In this document: piece by piece, positions 7,495 to 11,442 of the stretch
Position numbering within the stretch: position 1 is the first letter of the stretch
Layout: each line of letters begins with the position of its first letter
Origin: Alphaproteobacteria bacterium UBA2784
GTDB lineage: Bacteria > Pseudomonadota > Alphaproteobacteria > Micropepsales > Micropepsaceae
Reading direction: 5' to 3'
Length of the DNA: 11,442 nucleotides
Assembly (NCBI GenBank): GCA_002352285.1
Contig: DEIC01000098.1
Coordinates: 28,919-40,360, forward strand
The notes under the pieces: model-generated
Database searches by the model: none
What the model was told of the DNA's origin: nothing
What the model saw: only the letters and a program-made list of their open reading frames with translations
Made by a program: the position numbers and the translations under genes

Positions 7495-8250
7495 ATGGAA
7501 AAAGTTAATCTCACCGGAAAGACAGCCCTCGTGACCGGGGCCACAAGCGGGCTGGGTGTGCGCTTTGCCCGCGTGCTGGCGGAACATGGCGCGCGCGTGG
7601 CCATCGCCGGGCGGCGTGTGGAGCGGCTGCGCACGCTTGAAAGTGAGATCAAGGCAGCAGGTGGCAAGTGTCATGCGCTCGCGCTTGATGTCACTGATCC
7701 ATCGGCCTTTGCACCCGCATTGGACGAGATTGAGCGCGCGCTCGGGCCCATCGACATTCTCGTCAACAATGCCGGCATGAATGTAGAGGGCCGCGCAACA
7801 GATGTGACGCCTGAGATGTTTGATACGATCATGGGCACCAATGTGCGCGGGCCTTTCTTTCTGGCGACAGAGGCGGCGCGGCGCATGATCGCGCGCAAGG
7901 CGGAGGGCCGCATCATCAACATCGCCTCTATTGGCGCGTTCAAAGTGCTGCCCGGCCTTGTGACTTACTGCATCTCGAAGGCGGCGATTGCGATGATGAC
8001 CAAGGGGCTCGCGCGCGAATGGGCGCGCCATGGCATCAATGTGAATGCCATCTGCCCCGGCTACATCGAAACGGAGATCAATGCAGACTGGTTTGCAACC
8101 GAGGGCGGCAAGAAGCAGATCGCTGCCTTCCCCCGCCGCCGTCTTGGCGAACCGGATGATCTCGACGGCATGTTGCTGCTGCTTGCGTCCGACGCCTCAC
8201 GCCTCATCACCGGCACGCTGATGACGGTCGATGACGGCCAGTCGCTCTAG
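7495..8250 (+). CDS. SDR family NAD(P)-dependent oxidoreductase
   Basis: This is a classical short-chain dehydrogenase/reductase of 251 residues, the standard length. The Rossmann cofactor motif TGATSGLG is at residues 14-21, followed by AGRRVERL, whose tandem arginines after the second strand hint at NADP(H). NNAG is at 91-94. The catalytic tetrad is complete: Asn116, Ser145, Tyr158 and Lys162 (YCISK). The C-terminal segment ITGTLMTVDDGQS is typical of the 3-oxoacyl-ACP reductase/gluconate 5-dehydrogenase-like branch. The substrate cannot be read from the sequence. A 3-oxo/3-hydroxyacyl thioester would fit the acyl-CoA enzymes nearby, but polyols or sugars are equally possible. The ATG at 7495 has no strong Shine-Dalgarno. 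The acyltransferase gene begins 3 bases after its stop, so the two are almost certainly one transcript. Confidence 0.93.
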   Translation: MEKVNLTGKTALVTGATSGLGVRFARVLAEHGARVAIAGRRVERLRTLESEIKAAGGKCHALALDVTDPSAFAPALDEIERALGPIDILVNNAGMNVEGRATDVTPEMFDTIMGTNVRGPFFLATEAARRMIARKAEGRIINIASIGAFKVLPGLVTYCISKAAIAMMTKGLAREWARHGINVNAICPGYIETEINADWFATEGGKKQIAAFPRRRLGEPDDLDGMLLLLASDASRLITGTLMTVDDGQSL

Positions 8251-8253
8251 ATC

Positions 8254-8973
8254 ATGCGCAGGGATCACCGCCCCCATTGGCTGAAACGCTGGCAGAAGCG
8301 ACGCTCTGAGTCTTATGCGCGCCACCGCCTGCATCCGCAATTTGATGCGCTGGGCGAGGGAGCCACCTTCATCAATCCGCGGCTGATTGATGTAATCGGC
8401 CCCAACATTCGCGCAGGGCGCAAGGTGCACATCAATGCGGATATTGGCGCGCGGGTGAAACTGTGCGTCTGGTACTCGGGCTTTCGCCTTGGCCGCATCG
8501 ACATTGGCGACTATGCGCTCATCAGCCCCGGCACGCAGATCATCTCCTCCATCGGCATATCGATTGGTGCTGACACGATGATTGCCAGCAATTGCTATAT
8601 CAGCGACAGCGACTGGCACGATGTCTACGACCGCACGGCGGAGAGCGAACATTCCGCGCCCATCACCATCGGCGAGAATGTGTGGATCGGTTATGGCTGC
8701 ATCATCGCCAAGGGCGTCACCATCGGCGACAACAGCGTGATCGGCGCGGGCAGCGTGGTGGTGAAGGACATTCCGGCGAATGTCATCGCGGCAGGCAGCC
8801 CTGCCATTGCTCGCCGCGAACTGGATATGTCACGCCCGATCAAGCGCCGCCGCGATCTTCTGGAAACGCCGGGCCTGGATGCGCAGATGGACGCACTCGA
8901 CGCCGTTTTCCTGAAGGACAACAGCCTGCTGGGCTATTGGCGCGCAAAACTCTTTCCCGGCAACAAAGACTAG
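8254..8973 (+). CDS. Left-handed beta-helix (hexapeptide repeat) acyltransferase
   Basis: A 239-residue protein with hexapeptide repeats across roughly residues 35-185, typical of trimeric acetyl- and acyltransferases that use acetyl-CoA or acyl donors. The clearest coils are at 142-184, with NVWIGYGCIIAKGVTIGD, SVIGAGSVVVKDIPANV and AAGSPA, the usual end of the LbH domain in the MaaA/CatB/WcaF-like branch. A loop SDSDWHDVYDR contains His122, a plausible catalytic base. The N-terminus is basic (RRDHRPHWLKRWQKRRSES), which could suit binding to a membrane surface or a phosphorylated substrate. About 50 residues follow the helix and hold no motif I recognise. The gene starts 3 bases after the SDR stop, so the pair may act on one molecule. 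The acceptor (sugar, glycan, lipid or antibiotic) is unknown. Its stop interlocks with that of the convergent lipoprotein gene in CTAG at 8970-8973. Confidence 0.88.
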   Translation: MRRDHRPHWLKRWQKRRSESYARHRLHPQFDALGEGATFINPRLIDVIGPNIRAGRKVHINADIGARVKLCVWYSGFRLGRIDIGDYALISPGTQIISSIGISIGADTMIASNCYISDSDWHDVYDRTAESEHSAPITIGENVWIGYGCIIAKGVTIGDNSVIGAGSVVVKDIPANVIAAGSPAIARRELDMSRPIKRRRDLLETPGLDAQMDALDAVFLKDNSLLGYWRAKLFPGNKD

Positions 8974-9395
8974 GGCGCCAGCGCAGGCACCGGCACAACC
9001 ACTTCGCCGCCCTCGGCCATCACTTTGATCTCTTTCAGATCATCCGGCACCGGGTTGATGGTGGTCGTGGCCGTGACTTCCGTAATCATCTGCACGACCA
9101 TCTCCTCCGGCTTGGGTGGCGTCGCCACGAACGTGTAGCTTTGAATGCCAATTTCCAGCGCAAAGGTTTGCAGCGGCAGCAATTGCGGATTGCTCCAGCC
9201 GCCCGTGTTGACCAGCCCCTTTGCCGTAATCACAAGCCCGTTCGCATCGCGGAAAAGTTCCACACCCTCGACGCTCATCACCATCTGCGTCGCGCCGCCC
9301 GCCGCAGGGCCAACCGGAACCGGATGATCGGTGGCGCAAGCGCCCGCCAGCGTGGCTGCGATTGCCGCTGCGGCAAGAACCCGGAAATTCGGCAT
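8970..9395 (-). CDS. Small putative lipoprotein, function unknown
   Basis: A 141-residue product that I do not recognise. The first residues MPNFRVLAAAAIAATLAGAC form a short lipoprotein signal peptide: one arginine, an alanine-rich hydrophobic stretch and a lipobox-like L-A-G-A-C with the lipidated cysteine at residue 20. The mature part is about 122 residues, low in charge and rich in beta-forming residues and threonine. One segment is EGVELFRDANGLVITAKGLVN and another is QMITEVTATTTINPV. It ends in a valine/proline run (VVVPVPALAP). This suggests a small envelope-anchored beta domain. The ATG at 9395 is preceded by AAGGAG at 9410-9405, nine bases away, which decides the start over an upstream in-frame ATG at 9452. 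It is divergent from the racemase gene across 77 bases. Confidence 0.75.
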   Translation of the reverse strand: MPNFRVLAAAAIAATLAGACATDHPVPVGPAAGGATQMVMSVEGVELFRDANGLVITAKGLVNTGGWSNPQLLPLQTFALEIGIQSYTFVATPPKPEEMVVQMITEVTATTTINPVPDDLKEIKVMAEGGEVVVPVPALAP

Positions 9396-9404
9396 GACGT
9401 GACG

Positions 9405-9410
9405 CTCCTT
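9405..9410 (-). promoter_or_regulatory. Ribosome binding site of the lipoprotein gene
   Basis: AAGGAG read on the minus strand lies nine bases before the ATG at 9395. It supports that start, which also places the signal peptide correctly. The longer reading from 9452 would put 19 residues before it and spoil the signal peptide. Confidence 0.7.
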
Positions 9411-9459
9411 GTTTACGCTCGCGCAAAGCATGGCTAAGACTAGGCCAAACAAACATTGC

Positions 9460-9465
9460 AGGGGA
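9460..9465 (+). promoter_or_regulatory. Ribosome binding site of the racemase gene
   Basis: AGGGGA ends seven bases before the ATG at 9473 and supports that start, which also gives the normal N-terminus of the family. Confidence 0.6.
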
Positions 9466-9472
9466 ATGCGCC

Positions 9473-10597
9473 ATGGGACCGCTGAAAGGTGTCAGGATTG
9501 TGGAGTTTGCGGGCATCGGGCCGGGGCCTTTTACCGCCATGCTCTTAAGCGACATGGGCGCTGATGTGGTGCGCATCGACCGCAAGGGCGCGCGCGGCGG
9601 CTCGAAGTTCGACATCACCAGCCGCGGCCGCCGCTCTGTGGCGCTTGATCTGAAAAGGCCAGAGGGTGTGGAGGCAGCCCTGCGTCTGATCGAGAAGGCG
9701 GATGGGTTGATCGAGGGATTTCGCCCCGGCGTGATGGAGCGTTTGGGCCTTGGCCCCGATGTGGCGCTGAAGCGCAATCCCAAACTCGTCTTTGGCCGCA
9801 TGACAGGTTGGGGGCAAACCGGTCCGCTCGCCAACGCGGCGGGCCACGACATCAACTACATCGCACTCACCGGCGCGCTGCATGCGATTGGCCGCAAGGG
9901 CGCAAGGCCTGTGCCGCCCCTGAACCTTGTCGGCGACTTTGGCGGTGGCGCGCTTTACTTGGCTTTCGGCATGGCATGCGGATTGTTTGAAGCGCGCGGC
10001 TCGGGCAAGGGGCAGGTGGTTGATGCGGCAATGACGGATGGCGCGGCCTCGCTGATGGCGATGTTCTATGGCTTCATGGGCGCGGGCATGTGGAGCGACC
10101 ACAAGGGCGAAAACCTGCTCGATGGCGGCGCGCACTTTTACGACACCTATGAAACGTCAGACGGCAAATGGGTCGCCATCGGCTCCATCGAACCGCAATT
10201 CTATGCGCTGCTGCTGGAGAAGACGGGCATCAACGATCCGGCGTTTCAGGCGCAGATGGATCGCAAGGCCTGGCCCGACCTCAAGGAAAAGCTGGCCGCG
10301 ATTATCAAAACGAAAACGCGCGACGAGTGGGACCGCATCATGCAGGGCACGGATGTGTGCTATGCGCCCGTGCTGTCATTGAAAGAGGCGCCGCATCACC
10401 CGCATAACCGCGCGCGCGAAACCTTCGTGGAGATCGAGGGCGTCGTGCAGCCCAACGTGGCGCCGCGTTTCTCGCGCACCGTACCGCGCGTGCAGGGCGC
10501 CGCCCCCAATGCCGGCGCGCATAATGAGAGCGCGCTGGTGGATTGGGGCTTCTCGAAGGATGAAGTCGAGGCTCTGCGTGCTGCAGGTGGCATCTGA
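9473..10597 (+). CDS. Alpha-methylacyl-CoA racemase (CaiB/BaiF CoA-transferase family III)
   Basis: This enzyme interconverts the (R) and (S) forms of 2-methyl-branched acyl-CoA esters so that branched fatty acids or sterol side chains can enter beta-oxidation. The 374-residue protein begins with the family signature GVRIVEFAGIGPGPFTAMLL and GADVVRIDRKG. The catalytic residues known from the Mycobacterium tuberculosis racemase MCR (Arg91, His126, Asp156, Glu241) all have counterparts one position earlier: Arg90, His125 in AGHDINY, Asp155 in VGDFGGG and Glu240 in SIEPQFY. That argues for racemase activity rather than CoA transfer, where the key aspartate lies elsewhere. Start ATG 9473 has AGGGGA at 9460-9465 before it. 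The histidine phosphatase gene follows with no gap (TGA-ATG). It is divergent from the lipoprotein gene. Confidence 0.93.
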   Translation: MGPLKGVRIVEFAGIGPGPFTAMLLSDMGADVVRIDRKGARGGSKFDITSRGRRSVALDLKRPEGVEAALRLIEKADGLIEGFRPGVMERLGLGPDVALKRNPKLVFGRMTGWGQTGPLANAAGHDINYIALTGALHAIGRKGARPVPPLNLVGDFGGGALYLAFGMACGLFEARGSGKGQVVDAAMTDGAASLMAMFYGFMGAGMWSDHKGENLLDGGAHFYDTYETSDGKWVAIGSIEPQFYALLLEKTGINDPAFQAQMDRKAWPDLKEKLAAIIKTKTRDEWDRIMQGTDVCYAPVLSLKEAPHHPHNRARETFVEIEGVVQPNVAPRFSRTVPRVQGAAPNAGAHNESALVDWGFSKDEVEALRAAGGI

Positions 10598-11335
10598 ATG
10601 ATGCACGCACTGCCGGGAACAACGGGCCGCCGCCGCATCTATCTGATGCGTCACGGCCATGTGGACTATTTCAGCGAGGAGGTGGCGCGCACCGGCTCCT
10701 TGCGCGACGTGCCGCTGACCCAATTGGGGCGCGATGAGGCGACGGCTTCCGGCAAGGCGCTGTCGCATGTCGCATTCGACATTGTGCTGTCATCCGGCCT
10801 GCCGCGCACGCGCGAGACGCTGGCCCATGTGATTGCCGAGAACGAGGGCAGGGCGACCCTTGCCGCCGAAGCCGATCCGCGGCTGGAGGAAATTCACGGC
10901 GGCCGAATTTTTGGCGCACGCAGCCGGAGAGAGATTGCGACCGCCATGACCTTCCAGTTTGAAAAGGCGCACGAAGAAGGCGCCACGATGTTTGAGGGCG
11001 GCGAGGCCTTTGCCGATGCCCTGGCGCGCGCCCGTTGTGCGATTGAAGATCTGCTGCATCGCCCGCAATGGCACACGGCGCTTGTGGTCGCGCATGAGGG
11101 CACCAATCGCCTGCTGCTCGGCTGGATGACGGGGGCCAATCTTGCCGCCATTCGCGCGTTCGAGCAGGACACGGCCTGCATCAACATTCTCGACTTCGAT
11201 CTCGTGCCGCGCGCTGATGGCGGAGGCGTGGAGATCGAGCGCAAGATGATCAAAGCGCTGAATCTTACGCCCTACAACTACGCCAAGGCGGGCATGAACC
11301 TGACCAGCCTTGAGCGGATTTTCGAGCGGCTCTAA
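10598..11335 (+). CDS. Histidine phosphatase family protein (phosphoglycerate-mutase-like)
   Basis: A 245-residue member of histidine phosphatase branch 1. IYLMRHGHVDYF gives the RHG motif with the phospho-accepting His19. The surrounding pocket includes LSSGLPRTRETL (the conserved arginine of the substrate site), the acidic pair Glu97-Glu98 in LEEIHGG, and VVAHEGTNR with the second catalytic His166. The last has Glu where many members have Gly (SHGG). The core looks catalytically complete. Members act on small phosphate esters, and the substrate here is unknown. The sequence does not resemble full dPGM mutases, so phosphatase activity is more likely. The ATG at 10598 directly follows the racemase TGA, and a second ATG at 10601 is also possible. 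Tight coupling suggests a shared pathway. Its TAA stop interlocks with the stop of the convergent gene at 11332-11335. Confidence 0.9.
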   Translation: MMHALPGTTGRRRIYLMRHGHVDYFSEEVARTGSLRDVPLTQLGRDEATASGKALSHVAFDIVLSSGLPRTRETLAHVIAENEGRATLAAEADPRLEEIHGGRIFGARSRREIATAMTFQFEKAHEEGATMFEGGEAFADALARARCAIEDLLHRPQWHTALVVAHEGTNRLLLGWMTGANLAAIRAFEQDTACINILDFDLVPRADGGGVEIERKMIKALNLTPYNYAKAGMNLTSLERIFERL

Positions 11336-11442
11336 TCCGTAAACTCACGAAATGCCCGCCCGCGCACAATGATGCCCGTTGGCCCCAGACGCCCGCGATA
11401 GCAGCGGCTGAGCGCGCCGCATTCGGCGTAATACATGGCAAT
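11332..11442 (-). CDS. C-terminal 36 codons of an unidentified gene
   Basis: The minus strand is open from the right edge to a TAG at 11334-11332. It reads IAMYYAECGALSRCYRGRLG and then PTGIIVRGRAFREFTD. No plus-strand frame in this stretch gives more than a few codons. The alternating hydrophobic pattern and the final aromatic/charged turn look like the closing beta strands of a small beta-barrel or cone-shaped domain, but the piece is too short to assign. The stop overlaps the histidine phosphatase stop in CTAA. The tail-to-tail 4-base overlap matches the two other convergent junctions of the window, which supports this being a real gene end. Confidence 0.6.
   Translation of the reverse strand: MAMYYAECGALSRCYRGRLGPTGIIVRGRAFREFTD

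Noticed and set aside
7399..8031. Extension of the DsbA-like reading frame to an ATG at 8031
   Set aside because: The extra 211 codons lie antisense to the SDR gene and look like random coding. The CPWC fold begins exactly at the ATG at 7398 behind a GGGGGAA site.
8592..9437. Plus-strand open frame (281 codons) spanning the acyltransferase and the lipoprotein region
   Set aside because: It is out of frame with the acyltransferase, low in hydrophobic residues and rich in Arg/His, so it is a shadow.
9396..9472. Possible promoter TTGTTT (9409-9414) with CTAAGA (9434-9439) before the racemase gene
   Set aside because: The spacer is 19 bases, both boxes match poorly, and the -35 box overlaps the lipoprotein ribosome binding site. 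A promoter must exist in this gap, but I cannot place it.

Overview
The window is about 11.4 kb of dense, GC-rich bacterial chromosome that reads as alphaproteobacterial. The best evidence is the divergent arrangement of recG on one side and sdhE-mfd on the other, a gene order I know from this class. Codon use is strongly biased to G/C at third positions. No RNA genes, insertion sequences, CRISPR arrays or prophage genes were seen.

Layout from left to right: (1) Minus strand, 1-2374: recG followed after 2 bases by the start of an aminoglycoside-phosphotransferase-fold kinase that runs off the left edge. (2) Plus strand, 2460-6202: sdhE overlapping mfd by four bases (ATGA). (3) Plus strand, 6286-6754: a compact hicB-hicA toxin-antitoxin pair behind mfd. 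(4) Minus strand, 6751-7398: a cytoplasmic FrnE-type DsbA-fold oxidoreductase with a CPWC motif. (5) Plus strand, 7495-8973: a short-chain dehydrogenase/reductase and, 3 bases later, a left-handed beta-helix acyltransferase. (6) Minus strand, 8970-9395: a small unrecognised lipoprotein. (7) Plus strand, 9473-11335: an alpha-methylacyl-CoA racemase of the CaiB/BaiF family, directly abutted by a histidine phosphatase. (8) Minus strand, 11332 to the right edge: the last 36 codons of an unidentified gene.

Two themes stand out. The recG/sdhE/mfd block is housekeeping: replication-fork rescue, flavinylation of succinate dehydrogenase and transcription-coupled repair. The remainder mixes a toxin-antitoxin pair, a redox protein and enzymes that would suit branched or hydroxylated acyl-CoA metabolism (racemase, SDR, ACAD10/11-like kinase).

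The most striking structural signal is compaction. All three convergent gene pairs end in a 4-base tail-to-tail overlap in which the two stop codons interlock (CTAG at 6751-6754, CTAG at 8970-8973, CTAA at 11332-11335), leaving no intergenic space for a terminator. I see no clearly novel system. The best leads are the antitoxin without a visible DNA-binding domain, the possible acyl-CoA kinase/racemase/phosphatase theme, and the unassigned lipoprotein and acyltransferase.
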